Shown piece after piece: positions 13,091-27,240 of a stretch of DNA of 64,000 bases. The notes under the pieces are model-generated. The model searched no databases and had not been told where the DNA came from. It saw nothing but the letters and a program-made list of their open reading frames with translations. A program made the position numbers and the translations under genes. Source of the stretch: Selaginella tamariscina (lineage: Eukaryota; Streptophyta; Lycopodiopsida; Selaginellales; Selaginellaceae); the NCBI GenBank assembly GCA_003024785.1, contig PUQB01000407.1, positions 165,673 to 229,672 of the forward strand. Reading direction: 5' to 3'. Each line of letters opens with the position of its first letter. Position 1 is the stretch's first letter.

Positions 13091-16000
13091 CTCCAACGGT
13101 ACATATAAACTATTTTGAAGCACCTTGTTTGTGACTAAAAAATTTCATTCACTAGGTGGGAAAATTAGTTATGGAAAATGCAAAAGCCCAATGACGCTTG
13201 ATGCTAAGCATTGGAAACATGGTGATATTTTGTGAAATTCCATGGAGCCAGCTGCTCCTCACAAGTGAGATTAGTACAATTATTTTGTCAACTTGAAGCA
13301 ATAACATGTCCCTCCCAAAAATGAAAATTTCCTACAATTACAATAGTCTCTGATGTATTGTTTGTTATGGGAACATAGTGAACTTGTTGGAGTTATCATC
13401 ATGCATTTATTGTGCTTAAATGTTCTGAAAATGTGCAATGAACACACATTTGGACAAATGCTATAAGCATGCAAGAGCGAGTCCAAACTATTCGAAAGGC
13501 ATATAGACATCCTGCTGCAACATTACACAAACTGCATGAAGCATGATCGTCACCCTAACCATCCATTGAGCTCAAGAGCACCAGCATTTTGTGCAATTGT
13601 ACCAGACCTATGCTATGGATGGGCTTGTTGATAACAAGCATTTCAAAATTTGTAGCATGTTGATTGAGATTACTAGAGTTTTGTTTGACTGGAGCCAACA
13701 AATGAGTGGATAGAAGACACATTGGAACACATGCATGAATTGTGCAACACAGTTGAGGTCCTTTGATTCTATAAGTTTGGCCTGCACCAATGTGTGCTAT
13801 TGCATGCATTCAGCCGCGAGCACATTGTTGATGACATTTTCATGTTTAATTCTTAAGTGAACACATGGTGCTACAGCTATGAATATGATTTCAAGGTTCT
13901 AAATGCCATTGACACAAACAACATTAGCAGGACAAAAGCCCACTTGAGGTCCATACTCTCTATTTTAACAATTGGTTGTCTTTACTAATGTGGTGGTTGG
14001 AGCAAGGCTTTCTTTACGATGATCCAAGAACACATGATGTTGGAACAAGATCAATTGCTTCCACCCCAATGGTTGGTTTACACTCAATCAGAATTTTGTG
14101 AAACAGCGTCTGCATCAATGTTGGACAAGGTACTCGTGAAGAAAGCATAGTTGTGGTGAAATAGAAGAGTTAGCACTTGAGCTATGGAGAAATTGCATGG
14201 ACATGGGATTGTGAACTTGAGGAAACACATTCTGGAGACAAGGGTGCTTGTCCACATGCAAAGTGGGACGAATCAACCAGTTACAGTCATAGCTGTAGCA
14301 CGCCTTGTAGGAATTGATTTTTAAATGTCCAATATTACAGCCAACAATGCTTTGGCCACAAGGCATTTGTATTAAAGGCGTAATTTTCAAGTGCAGAAGT
14401 ACGCTGGTGACCACGACCTAGATAATCCAGCATGTTCATTTACAAACTTCAATTTTTTTTTACATCAAGCTATGTTGACATAGGTGAAGTTTGTTATGCT
14501 CACTAAGGAAATATTTTCCGTTGACTATAACGATCAAATATGTGTTATTTTAGCAAACTTTAGAAAGTAAGCATTTAAGTTTACTATTGGATTTGAAATT
14601 CATTTTTGGTTTCCATGTGCAGATACACTGTGTTGATCATCATTCTCGCCCTGCTATTCACGAAGCTAGCGGAAGGCATGTTTTAGCTCTGGGTCGCTAT
14701 CCATTTGACTTGACTTGCATTTTATTGGTCGAAGACATTCTAAGAGAGGTATGTATAGTACCACATACGGACCTAGGAACTGCCTAGGAATGGCAAACAA
14801 AGGCTTCGACATTGCTACTAAAGTAATCGCAAGCTCGTGTCCAATGCATCTATAGATTGGGGCCAGCAAAAATCCTTTGTGGATTGAAACAAGTGATATT
14901 GTGGAGATACTTGGAAGGGTAAGGTTCAAATTTGTGCATGTTCAATTAAGCAATGCTGGATGTGCAGTGGTTGATCCAACAACATATTGCAGATGATGAG
15001 GAGCAGTGTTTATATCCGTAGTCAAAAAATGCTACGGATTAGTAATTAAACTAGATTAGTAATAAAGGTTTTATTACTAATCTAGTTTAATTATTAATCC
15101 GTAACATTTTTTGACTACGAGCAATTAGTACTAGATGTTTCGCATAACAATTCAAATCAGAAGTGGGCACATGTATGTTTTGTGACAAACAAGTAGTAAA
15201 GAATGCATTTGTTATTATTGAGCTTGACGATGTGGTAGAGCTACACGTAAACATGTTGGTTGTGATTTGCTCATTTGTGAGGAAGTCCTCAAAGTTAAGC
15301 TAATAAAAGTTGATGATGTTGGTTTGGACAAAATAGCCAACACAAACCCCATGCTAGTAGGGTGGTCTCATATTGAATGTAAGAGGAGAGTGCAAGTCAC
15401 AAGCAACCTTAAAAGTGCTTTGTTATATTTTGTAATAGATAGTGACCAAGTAAAAAAACTAATATCAACTTTAAAAAGTGATATGCAATTGATACCACAA
15501 TCACATTTGTCTCTACAATGAAAGCCATTTTAGTTTCTCACAATACTCAACCCAAAGCCACTTTGAAGTCCAAAGCCATTATGTAAACGTCCTCTAATGC
15601 CAAAAGCCGCTAGACTTGGAGAAGCTAGAGCTTTTGACTCATTGTGTACATGTCTTTTTCCCCAACATCCTCTAGTATATTCAATTGCAATGGAAGAAAC
15701 AATGATTAACATGTTAATATATTGTGCATCACGATTCACTAACATCCCAATCACTAACATGGCTCAATACTCATAGTTATTACACACTGAGGCCTACACA
15801 TTCTTGTGTTGCAAGAAACACTTATGCTTATACCACATGCATTACATACACACCACAAGTTAGAAGGTGCAACAATACAATGTGCACACATGCTATTTCG
15901 AGGTGTTCGGCTATCACATGGCCAATTTATACTGGTCACCTTCATCAAACATGGCATACTTCATGCAACTCCTCTAGACACTATTGAACTCAAAACATAA

Positions 16001-16446
16001 TTAAGCCTATGGTTTTATCTCATGGATGTCACATAATTTATATAATTTGAACTCTTTGTGTGCATAGTAAAGGGTCCATAAACCTCATTTATCACATGTT
16101 TATGTCTGATGTCATTAGGAGGGTTTTTAATAGGGGTATTTACGTTTCGCAATAGCAATGTAAGGGGGTCCATTCAGATCTAAACTTTTCCCATTAAATT
16201 TGATCGATTTAACTCTTAACATGGGGAGAAGGATGTAATATTGTTATTACATCAAGGAGGCTTAAAAAGGTGGGTTTCTTCTACGAATTAGATTTAGATG
16301 CACCTATTTAAAGTTGAGAAATGAAATAAAAAGAGATGAGATCAAGGGTCTCCTTAGAGAGGATTAGGGTTTCATAGGTCTAGAATACTTGCATTGTCTC
16401 ATAAGCAAGAAGAACGCCATAGATTTGAAGGTCAAGAAGTGAGATT
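13091..16446. other. low-copy-looking inserted DNA with further coding-like remnants
   Basis: This is less AT-rich than the surroundings. Short open frames at 14,587-14,787 and 15,267-15,521 (plus) look protein-like (for example EVLKVKLIKVDDVGLDKIAN) but match nothing I recognise. They may belong to the same decayed element as 11.5-13.1 kb. A long hairpin interrupts it at 15,017-15,119. Confidence 0.35.
15017..15119. repeat. 50-bp-arm inverted repeat (hairpin, MITE-like)
   Basis: The left arm, 15,017-15,066, begins CGTAGTCAAAAAATG. The right arm, 15,070-15,119, is its reverse complement with about two mismatches. The loop is three bases (ggt). The arms are far too long and alike to be chance. 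A fold-back MITE or a very young inverted duplication is likely. A small-RNA precursor is possible but there is no direct sign of one. Confidence 0.85.
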
Positions 16447-18246
16447 GAAGAATTTAATTAAGTCTTCTCAAAAAGAATTAAAGTGCATATGGATGAACAA
16501 GCAAAAGAAAACTACCTAAAGAAGTTGAACATTAAAAAGTTTTAAGTTATTAAAGTGGTTTGGACTGCAATTCAAAACACTCTATTGAGATATCTCTTGC
16601 ATCAAAGGATATGACAAGCAAGTGTGGAAGGCAAATTTATTATTGTTATAGATAAACAATTATTTAATGGAAAAGTCTATGGAAGAGGATGCGGTATATC
16701 TTTATTTTCACTAAAAATTAATAATGTAATAAGTTAACTTTTGTTATGCAATTTTATTTTTATGAAAATAGGAAACACCTGCACCTACGCACTCAAGTCA
16801 CAAAAGGGGACAATGTTTTAGTCATTTGAGTTTATACGTTGGATAATATAGTTTTTAATTTTCACTTAAATTTAAGAAAAGACCTATGGGAGTCTTGAAG
16901 AGAACTTTCATAGGGTCCTTCCCGCAAAGGATACCAAGACATTACGATGTGTGACATTTTATATATGCACATACCCCATCTGAAACACTACAGACATACT
17001 GGTCAGATCACGCATGCACATACATATGTATCCCAACTCAATATTCAAATTGAAAAAGCACAAAAGCAAGCTCTAATCGTGTTGTAAACATACCAAACAC
17101 ATATATTCGTATCAAGTCCATATATTTATATGTTTATGTATGCAATTAAAAAGTACGTATACAGCGCATTAGTATCCTAGTGGATATACATGCTTAAACC
17201 ACGTTTCTTCTATCATAATGGTGTAAGTGTCATAAAAATTATTATGAAATTAATGAATTAATTAAATGCTTTTACGGTAAATAATATTTAAATTCTACAA
17301 AATGATAAATTAAAATTATGTATATATGTACAGATACACATACATATAAGACACAAGATCTACACCACATTTATGTAACACATATAAAAACTACAGAGCT
17401 TTACTTCGTTCACAAACGGGAAAAAATAAGTTGAAAATAAATGATTTTTCATCAAAGGGGTTTTAAAGATTCCATTCGTATGATATACTGTTACAGATTA
17501 AATAAAATATTATATTAAAAAGCTTTATGTAGGATAATACACGTAATATGTTAGAATATCAGACTTTGTTATACACGGAGTATATATTTACGCGCCAGCT
17601 TCTGAAGATCAACGCGAACATTATATCCAAATTCTTTAAAAGCTTTCTAAGAAGATCATACCATGCAAGATCTCCATCAATGTGACGTGTAATACGTGGA
17701 GGGCCGTTGGTTCACAATGCCAGCGCGGCCAAGTCCTGAAGTTTTCTGAGATGAACTTCTACAAAGATTGATCTTTTCTAATGGAATAGACTTGTGGAGC
17801 CACTTGTACAAGTACTCCTCACATGCAAAATCTGAATGTTTCAATGCAGCAATTTTGGATGTTATAAGAAACTTCTCTTGACAATGACAAGAGACTTGTT
17901 ATGTATCACCAGAAAATGGAGAGTCTTCTACGTACTTGTGCAAGGCTATCACGTAATAAATGTTTAAGTCTTCTATTATCGAGCTTCTATGTTCTGCAAG
18001 ACTATTGAGCCAAACTATTTAATAAATTAAATGATTTTTATCCAGATAAATTTATGAAGTATATCACTAGTTAATGAACAAATAGATTATTACGTATACA
18101 AAACACGATGTCTGTGAGTCAAACGGTGATTACTTGCATATACAGATGCTTCAATGAGTGATATATATGTATATATATATTTAGTATGGTGTGTTTAGTT
18201 CTTCTTGAGAATTTTAGAAATTTGTTTTGAATTAGAAATTATGAAT
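16447..18246 (+). promoter_or_regulatory. upstream block of transporter copy A, shared with copy C
   Basis: The sequence from 16,447 to the start codon matches 45,750-47,529 upstream of copy C nearly end to end. Copy B shares it only from about 17,110 on. The block presumably carries the promoter. The outer 0.5 kb contains a short open stretch (in copy C, MDEQAKEELPKEVEHEKVQ) that looks like the tail of an older gene or element. No TATA box stands out from the AT-rich background. Confidence 0.6.
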
Positions 18247-20298
18247 ATGACTAGACGGAATTCCTTTCAGAGGTCACAGAATTTTGAAGAGCATAATGAA
18301 CGTTTATCAAGCTCATTCATAGTGAGTCCATATTGTGTACATATATATTCTATTAGTATACATATCTACACAAGTTAAAGCTTTTTTTTAGGGATTTGTA
18401 AAAAGAAGATGGAGTTTGTGGCTCACTCTCAATTCTTCTTGGTCAAGTCGATGGTGGTATGCAACTGTGCATATAGTCACAGCAACAATAGGAGCCGGTG
18501 TACTGAATCTCCAAAGTCCAATGTCTGTCCTGAGCTGGTAAATAATGAGTTTAATAATCAACCACATATATTAAGATGTTAAAATATTCCACACTATGGA
18601 TTGCATGCATATCAGACATGCAAGTTAAAAGTTAAAACACACCTGCATCCATATGAGCATGCACACACATACAGACAACACATTCACACTAACACTAATG
18701 ACACACTAATGGTTAACATAACACACACACACATTAGGACATTAATGCCGCACACACATGTAGATCTTTGGCAGGGAACTAGGAATCATTGCCTTGTTAT
18801 GGTTTATAGTGTTTAGCTTGATTTGCTACTCACAAATGGTGGAGATGCATGAGATAGGAGGCAGAAGATTTGACAGATATCGGACCTGGGAACATCTATT
18901 GGGAGAAAAACGTGGTTTCTGGCTGGTTGTTCCATTTCAGTTTATCATTATATTCATTGTTGACATCGTCTACATAATTACAGCTGCATCATCACTAAAG
19001 AAGATATTTGCAAGACACACGTATCCTACATGGCCTTGGGCTCTTGGTTTTGGATCCTTTCAACTCTTACTTTTGCAGCTTCCTGACTTTACTTCACTCA
19101 CGTTTGTGTCACTTATTGGTGCCATTGGGTAATCTCTTAAATATGCATACATATGATATATGCTTTTGATACATATATATGTATGCAGGTATTCTACAAT
19201 TGTATGGATTACTATTGTTGCTTTCAATAGGAACGGGCAACCACCTTTTGCTCCTAAACCAGTTCGGCATGATTACCCTCACGACGATGATCTGGTATTC
19301 AGAATATTTGCAGCACTTGGGCAGCTAGTCTTTGCATGCTCCGCAGGGCAAAACATAGCAGTTGAAATCCAAGCAACAATACCAAGCACGCAACAAAGGA
19401 CTTCAAAAGTTGCAATGTGGCAAGGAACACTTGTTGCTTATGTGATAATTGCCTTATGTTATATCCCAGTTGCAGTTGCAGGTTATTGGCTTTATGGAGA
19501 TCAAACACCGAAACAGTGTCTCCATCACTTCAGAAACTGCCATTTGCTCATTGCACTTGAAAAGCCGGGACTTTGATTGTGGCTGCAAATGTCATGTTAG
19601 TCCTTCATCTCTGTGCTACTTATCAGGTAACGCACATTTTAGGGTTCAGAAATAGTCCGTGCTTAACGAGATAATTTGCAGATCTATGCAATGCCACTCT
19701 TCAACTCACTGGAAGACTACGTAGAGAATGCTTGGAAAATGTCAACCTTTCAAGTTCGACTAATTATCAGAGTTTCATACGTTGGTAAGTTAACTATTTC
19801 TCATAAGTTTTAGCTTATTAAGTGTGTTGTTTGCCTATTCAAGCTATAACAACAGCTATAGCAATGGTAACGTCACCTTACTTTATATATTGGGAAGCCG
19901 CTGTTGGGGGACTTGCAAACATACCCACGTCTTACTTGGTAAAGAAAGTACACAATTGACCATCCGTAATTATTAACTAATACATGTATTTACAAATTCT
20001 TGTAGATACCATGTATATTGTGGCAGAAATATCGTAAACCTCGGAGATTAAGCCTCTTATGGCTTGGAAATATAGTGAGTGTGTGTGTGCATGTGTACAT
20101 GTGTGTATTGTGTGTGATCACCATTTAGACAAGAATACAATGTATGCTAATAATATGTACATACATATAATATTTAAGATTACAACTCACACCTTTATGC
20201 AGTTTTGCATTGTATTTGCGGTGTTGGTGGCAATAACATCTACCATCGGCAGTGCACACAATCTGTCTAATAACCACTACAAATATGCTTTACCTTAA
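18247..20298 (+). CDS. LHT-type amino acid transporter, copy A (one frameshift)
   Basis: Proton-coupled amino acid permease of the LHT (lysine-histidine transporter) branch of the AAAP family, normally in the plasma membrane. Eight exons with GT-AG borders: 18,247-18,321; 18,392-18,538; 18,764-19,128; 19,189-19,626; 19,682-19,784; 19,844-19,938; 20,006-20,074; 20,203-20,298. About 460 residues, the usual family length. Diagnostic stretches are RWWYATVHIVTATIGAGVLN, QMVEMHEIGGRRFDRY, VEIQATIPSTQQRTSKVAMW, YIPVAVAGYWLYGD and IYAMPLFNSLEDYVE, plus many hydrophobic segments. One base is missing near 19,570 (ccgggact, against ccgaggact in copy C), breaking exon 4 inside the KPRTLIVAANV stretch. 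Exon 3 lacks nine bases present in copies B and C, in frame. ATG 18,247 matches the start of copy C; an in-frame ATG lies at 18,241. Confidence 0.85.
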
Positions 20299-20757
20299 GA
20301 AAGCTTGATTAACTCATTGTGATTGTATTTAACCATTTAAAAACGTATTGATTTAACTTTGAATATGTCGTAATACATTTCAAGACCAACGTTGACTAAA
20401 ATATCTAACTGGCCCTCCAATAAGTTGCTAACCATTAAAAAATAATAATTTAATCTGAATAGAGCAATCATATATATCTGTTCTACCACCAAAGTTTAAC
20501 CAGGCTGTGGTGTCATACGTAGGGTGTGACTGTAAAGCAAGTTTTGTGTTCTGTTATGCGATTCTTTCGTGAGGGAATCATCATTAAGAATTTCAAATTT
20601 AAATTATTGCCGCGAACACGAATGACCAAGATTCTGCCACAAAAGCAAAAATCTGATGTCTCATGGATTGGTTAATCTCCTGTTTATTTAAATAAATATT
20701 CATTTGAATCTGATTTATCCAATGTTTAATCCAATTTTATTTAAGATTGAACAATAA
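20299..20757. repeat. shared 3' flank of transporter copy A
   Basis: This matches 49,608-50,095 after copy C and, in part, 44,016-44,350 after copy B. The match to copy C stops at 'aagattga' near 20,758, which marks the left edge of the 19 kb insertion between copies A and B. Confidence 0.7.
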
Positions 20758-23220
20758 ACTAAAATTAATATAAGATTAGATATAGTCAATTTTAACAGCA
20801 TTTGCCAACCAGAACATGTTTTAACTAATGAATTTTAATGGGAATAAACACCTATATAAATGTTTTGAATTTGAATGCAACTAAAGAACATATGGAACAC
20901 CATAAACACTGTAAAGTTTACGATAAAAATGGGTGTGTAAATGTGGCTAAACTTTTATGACACAATATATTCTTTATTAATTCTTATGGATTCTTTATTA
21001 ACCAGGATAATCTAAATTGTACTCAGTCACTATACAAAAAAATTAATCATCATCTATTATATAAAATCAAATAATTAATTGCATTCAAATCAAATCAAAT
21101 ATTTAATTCTGTTTTGAATTTGAATGCAACTAAAGAACATATGGAACACCAAGAATGTAAGACACAAATATATTCTTTAACCATATATATTCTTTATTAA
21201 TTCTTATGATTCTTTATTAACCAGGATTCTATAAATTGTACTCAGTCACTATACAAAAAAATTAATCATCATCTATTATATAAAATTAATTTTCATGTGA
21301 AGTGTGTACATAGCACCCATACATAATAAAATTCTTACTTAATTTTTTTTAATCAATCTTATATATTAAATATTGAATCCTGTCCATCGGATCTACCCGG
21401 TTGACTTCATGCCACAAGATCGTAATTTGAAGGAAGTACTCTGATGCGTGATAACGTTGGGATCATCACGTAACCTAATTGAGAGATATGGATATGTGAT
21501 TCATTTGATGTGTGTTTAAATACTTAATCAGTGTCCTGTACATTGTATTGATCAAGCAAGTCGTTGAAAACACACTAAAAGATTTGCATTTTATAACTAA
21601 TACATAAATACCCAAAATTAACATAAATGCTGACCGGGGAGAGCTTGTGTATGTGCATTTACATACCACCCAGACAAGAATATATTGTAATCTATATACA
21701 TAAAAAGTCAACGTATAAGTTTTTGAGCTGCTTTTGAAATTGAGAATAATTTTTTATAAATTTTAAATTAAAAATTCATATATTCTTAAATAATTTTAAA
21801 ATTCTGTAACATAAATATGTTTATAAATAAAATACTATATTTTATTATTAAAGAGAGTTAAAAAAGAGCATTTGCAGAGACAACAAGAAACTACTAGGAC
21901 AAAAATAAATTAAATTAAAATAACACAATTAAATTTATCATATTAAGGACATTACACAACAAGAGGATGTAATTTAAAAAGAACATTATTAGATTTATCA
22001 TCCCGACTTTATAAGACAAGAAAGGATGGCATCCTAGCAAGTGTTAATTTTAATTTTAAAATGTAAGTTTGTAAAAATTAATATATTTTAATTTTAATAT
22101 TAATTTATAAAAAGGTTTGTATTGAACATAAATATCCATTATTAATTTTAAAATAAAAATTAAAGTGGCTCCATTCCATAATTGATATAAATTTATATAT
22201 CAACTATTAACAATGTAATTTTATTATGATGTAATAAATATAAATTAATATATTTAATATAATGTTTTAAATTAAATTATATATAATTTAAAAATAAAAT
22301 ACATTTATTTCTATTTATTATATTATTTTTACACGTACATATTTGTTTAATTTTATGTCATATGTATCAATTAATCAGCTTTAAGTAAATTATAATTACA
22401 TGTGGTAACAACGTCAACACAGCTTAGTTGAAAATGTTTTCTAAATTATTTATGTGCTTTTTATTATAAGAATATACATGCATAATTTAGTATGCAATAA
22501 TTGTAAGTGTTGAGTGTTTATGCAGTATTGCGTCATGCTTATATGCAAAATTTCCTTTCCAATATATTTTGTACAAATTGAAAATAAAATATTTTAAAAA
22601 ATTTAAAATTTTTATATAATAAGTTTATTCAATGTGTTTATCGTCAATGCTTCATCAATGGATATTCTAAATCTTATTGGAGGGTAATTTTAATCTTAAA
22701 TGTCAAATGAATAACCATCTTAATTTTAAACCCCTATGGCCCATCCAATCGATATCCTAAATTATAAATTAGCATGGCCCCATTTCATAAACTCCATTTA
22801 TAATTCATTAAATAATTATCTTAAATTCTCATATAATTTATTTAATGATTATCCTATATTATCTTTATAATTCACTAAACTCTCTATATAATTCAGTAGA
22901 TGAATATTCTAAACTCCTTAAACATTTAGGAAAAAAAAATGGAAACAAAGTTAAATTATCATAAACTCACAATAATTTAAAAGAGGTATAAAAAAGAAAA
23001 ATTAACACATATACATAATAACCTGACACAATGAGAGAAATAAAGTGATTTTATATATTATTATATATATATATAATAACTTAAGAGAAAATAAAAGAGT
23101 TAAGTTATTACATGTTTTAAGAGTATAATGTTTTACATGGTGGATAAAGGCCTTTTGATGTTTGATATATTACAATAGTTTAAAATATGTGGTCAAGAGT
23201 GTTAATTGTTAAGTAATCAG
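20758..23220. repeat. repeat block Y, inverted copy at 59.8-61.87 kb and 50.69-50.83 kb
   Basis: Many landmarks recur inverted. The stretch at 20,860-20,900 (tgaatgcaactaaagaacat) recurs near 61,740. The stretch at 21,340-21,410 (gatctacccggttgactt) recurs near 61,310. The stretch near 22,720-22,800 recurs near 59,900-60,000. The stretch at 23,095-23,220 (tggataaaggccttttgatg) recurs near 50,690-50,830, now parted by the chromovirus. Within it, about 20,864-21,060 is repeated directly at about 21,112-21,290. No gene is seen; it is likely non-coding transposon sequence. Confidence 0.7.
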
Positions 23221-25893
23221 ATGCATTTAAGGCGTGAATGCTTCTTGTTCAAGATTGAAATGTTGTTTTACATAAAAGTTTTTATCTAATTCACTATTTG
23301 ATTTTATTCAAGTTTGATTATAAAGATCTTTAATTAATTATTGATTCTTTTTCCTTTACAGTAACAAATAAATAAGAAAGTCAACACACTAAGAACGAAT
23401 GCCTTGTGTTTTACTTTCCAAATGTCAATATACTTGTTAAGTCTATATACATACGTCTATGTTTACACTTACAAATGAAAAGCATTAATATATTTGCAGT
23501 TTCACGCTCGTTTTAAGGATAACATTTGATTGCCTTTGACTTTCTCTTGGGTATTTAAATTTACTTAGTTTATTTTCATTCATGTTCAGTGCATCTTTAC
23601 TTGTTATAAACACAAGAATAAGTTCATACTCTTTTAATTTTGAAATGTAAAATAATTTATAATTTGTAAAGATGTCATTGCTTATGGATGTTGAGGCTTA
23701 CACTCCAACCATAATGTTGTTGTGCCTCCTCTTTTTAAACCATATGCTAGTTTAATTCCAATTGTGCTAAGTTTTTCTCAATTATTTATTAACTTTATAT
23801 TTAATAGTTTTTTTTTTCTCCATTGTAAGACAAAAAAAGATTATTCCAATATGTGAACTCAACTTAGCAAACACTCAATTATACATAATGTCTCAATTCA
23901 CTAATGTAATGCACCCTCTTGAATTGCTTAGCATAGGCCTAATAATGGACATGAAAAACTAAAATAATTATTTTAATGGGAGAATCTTAAATATTTGCTT
24001 ATGTTTTTTTTAAGCTTTCTAATATTAATTTGAATTTGAATGTAAATATGGGCATTTTGCAAAAGGAATCATCTAGTGTGTATGGGATTCATGCACAATG
24101 CATGTATTCTACTTTAAAAATTTATTAGATGGCTTAAAGAATTTTAGTGGAATATAATAAAAATGTTGCATAATGAGATTATCTTGTAGGAGCTAGACCT
24201 ATGCAAAATGCTTGTTAAGAGTTGCATGCCATTGAAACATTAAAAAAAAAATTATTTAATACTTTGATAAGTCTTTTAATTTACTTACTCCTACATTCAT
24301 TTCTAACTTTTTTATTTGTTGTTCCATATTGAAGGTTGGATTTTCATTCATTTATGATTTTTGTTTGTTATTCCATACTGAAGGTTGGAATTTTATGTAG
24401 GCATATGAAATGCAGAACTCAACATTTGTTTACTCAAATGTTGTGGTGAAACAATATAATGTGACTTGCCTAATTTCCCATTATATAGGTATTATGAATA
24501 TCAAAAGATGAGGTGCATATGCATATTGTGAAGAATAAAAATGAAGTGTGTATAGGCCATCTTTATATGAAATTATATTGGATTAATAAGAGTGTGACTT
24601 CAAATATTTTAGTATAATTACTTTCAACTATGTTGAATGTGAACTTGAGATACTAGCACATACTAATGTGAGGAGATATAATTTGACCAAAGGACTTCAC
24701 TCCTTATATCAAGCTGGAAACACATGTGCAAGTGGTTTAGGAAAAATCCCCTATATACACAAGAATAAACCAAAGTTAACCTCTGTATACATGGAAAAAA
24801 ACTAATCTTTATCCATACCTTTGTGTACTATACCATAATAAAATGAAAATGCCCATTAAGTAGCATATATGAAAGATGTTACTAGAATAAGAAGAACTAC
24901 AAAAATTCTTCTATAGTACATGTTTTTTACTACAAAACATTTACGTTTACACACACTCATTATGTTGTTTATCATTGTCTTTTGTAGTTACTAATCAAGA
25001 TAGCTTTGTACATGAGATAAATAAACCAGATAACGATGGGTTCAGATAGTACGGTTGGCATGAGTGAAACTGGTTGCTTGTATAGTGGCCAACATCTACA
25101 ATGTAGCTCAAGTAATAATATGGTAATGCAGTTGTATTGAACGGACATTATTACACTTAAAGCTTCAAATGGTGTGCGTGTTAACTTCATATTTATATTT
25201 ACAGACTTGTTGCCAAAACATATATTCAACCTTGATACGATAAAAGGGGTTTTGGTTGATTTCTTGTTTTGCCTTTGTTGCGGCTCATGTGTCAAAAATT
25301 TCTATAAACTTACACACATCCTTAATATCATTGCAATGTCTGATATCCAAATTAAGCATCAGTAGGAGGTCTATTAAACATAAGAAACATTCATTTATAT
25401 ATACACACACATAAAACCTGTTTTTGAATGCCTTTGTGATTTTATATTAAAATTCTGTATATATATACACGTATATATATCTAGTGTATATATAAAATCT
25501 ATGTATGTATTCATGTTTGTGTCATTCAAAAAATAGGTTTTATGTACATGGGCGTTGAAGATACAACATATCCAATCGAAGGGGCACAATTAAGGACCAA
25601 AAAATGTGTCCTTCATTGCATTTTTCAAGAACATCTCAATAATAGAAATCTGCCCATACAATGGCTCCTTTTATCAATCCTATCACTGACATATATGTAC
25701 TCGTACTTACTAAACACTCTGACTTTGATGTAGTCGTTCGTTTTTGAATTGTCACAATTCCCAACACAAAGCCTCCATTCTCACATGAACATACCTCAGT
25801 CGGTTTGAATGTCATACCCAACAATCCGTTTGAATGGCATAGCTTTAACAACAATACTTATAACTTCTTCTCCTTGTTAATCGGTATATACAG
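23221..25893. other. AT-rich DNA without a recognisable gene
   Basis: This segment has no counterpart that I can see in the inverted copy near 60 kb. The longest frame (24,972-25,295, minus) shows no domain. A small inverted-repeat element lies at 25,411-25,543. Confidence 0.4.
25411..25543. repeat. short inverted-repeat element (MITE-like)
   Basis: The terminal inverted repeats are about 20-21 bases: ATAAAACCTGTTTTTGAATG at 25,411-25,430, and its near-perfect reverse complement at 25,523-25,543. The 90-base middle is AT-rich. The size suits a MITE or fold-back element. Confidence 0.6.
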
Positions 25894-26249
25894 TAATTAA
25901 AGTGGGTATATACGTGAAAATGGGAATATAAAATAAATTATTAATTAATACTTAAGTTTATTATTAATTAATTATTTAATTAATATGTAATTAAGCCTTA
26001 AATATTAATTAATTAATAAATTAATTCTTCAATAACCTTACTTAGTAAGGAATATTCCTAAAATATCTTAGAATATTCATATTATTTAAAAATAATTTAC
26101 AATAATTAAAAATACTATCAAACATAATTACAAATGAAATCATTTTCTTATCAACATTAATTTTTTTATAAATACTTTCTTCCTATCATACAAAGAAATC
26201 TTCTCATTTTGTCTAAATCATCACTTTCCGAATTAATCGAATCATTTTG

Positions 26250-27240
26250 TCAATATCTTGATGTTGTTGCCACCTAACACTCTCACGAATGCAATTGGGA
26301 GTTGCCATCCTTGTTAATACATAAGATGTAAAGAGAAGGTCTACATAAAGGCTCATCTAAAAATGACATTCCTTAAGAATAATATTATAAAGCGCCCGGT
26401 TGTTATCCTTCATTTTATAAAATTCAAAATCACGAGAAAGAAAAGCTTTAGGAAATGTTTAATACGATGGATACTGCTCACAAAAGTTTTCAATTCTTCT
26501 TTCTGAGGCACGTATCCAAGTAGTTCACTAGCTCATCCATGATATCGGTATCAGAATATGGGTCGAAAGTGATTGATGAATACAAGCAATGTTTTGGTTG
26601 AGCATAGCCTTCTGAGGAGAGTCGTTACCACTAACAATGTATTCTTCATTATCCTTAAGCGATGATCTCCCCATGAGTCCCAATTATTCTTTCATTCTTA
26701 AGAAGTATGGCTTGCTTTCTTTTTTATATTGTAAAATTCGAGAGGTTTATAACATACTCGTTGTCAAAAATCCAATCTTTATGAATCACCTCTTCTGCAA
26801 CACTACAATGTTTCTTAAGCAAATTCAACAGCGGTGTTAAGTTGTGAATCTGCATGCATGACCAAATCCCCACAATGCACCCATCTCTTAAGCTTTTGAA
26901 AGAGACGATTCAACCCTGGATGAAAAATAATATCATATCAAAATTTACCATGACAAGGAATGAAATCTCCTTGTTTGATTTTTTTTTCCTATCCTCGAGC
27001 CTTTGTCGATGAAGCAGAACACCATTGACATCCAACAACACAATATGGCCATGAGTAACACTATCTCGTTGCCTATCCCTTTATCATTTAATTGTACATC
27101 ATCCTTACAAGATTCAAATATTACAGGTGTTAAAGAAATTGATTTCGGAACTAAAGCCAATAGAAATGGTGATGAAAAAATTGAAGTGGTCCCATGATAA
27201 CGATGTTTTGAGCTACATTATTATCCATTTCCTGCATGAA
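26250..27240 (-). pseudogene. FCP1/NIF phosphatase-like domain, inverted copy (decayed)
   Basis: This is the inverted counterpart of 62,200-63,265, where the reading frame is better kept. Recognisable pieces on the minus strand include SCKDDVQLNDKGIGNEIV and CFIDKGSRIGK. Relative to the right copy it lacks about 85 bases near 27,055 (the stretch present at 62,363-62,440) and has several frameshifts. Function is very unlikely. See the right copy for the domain reasoning. Confidence 0.6.
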
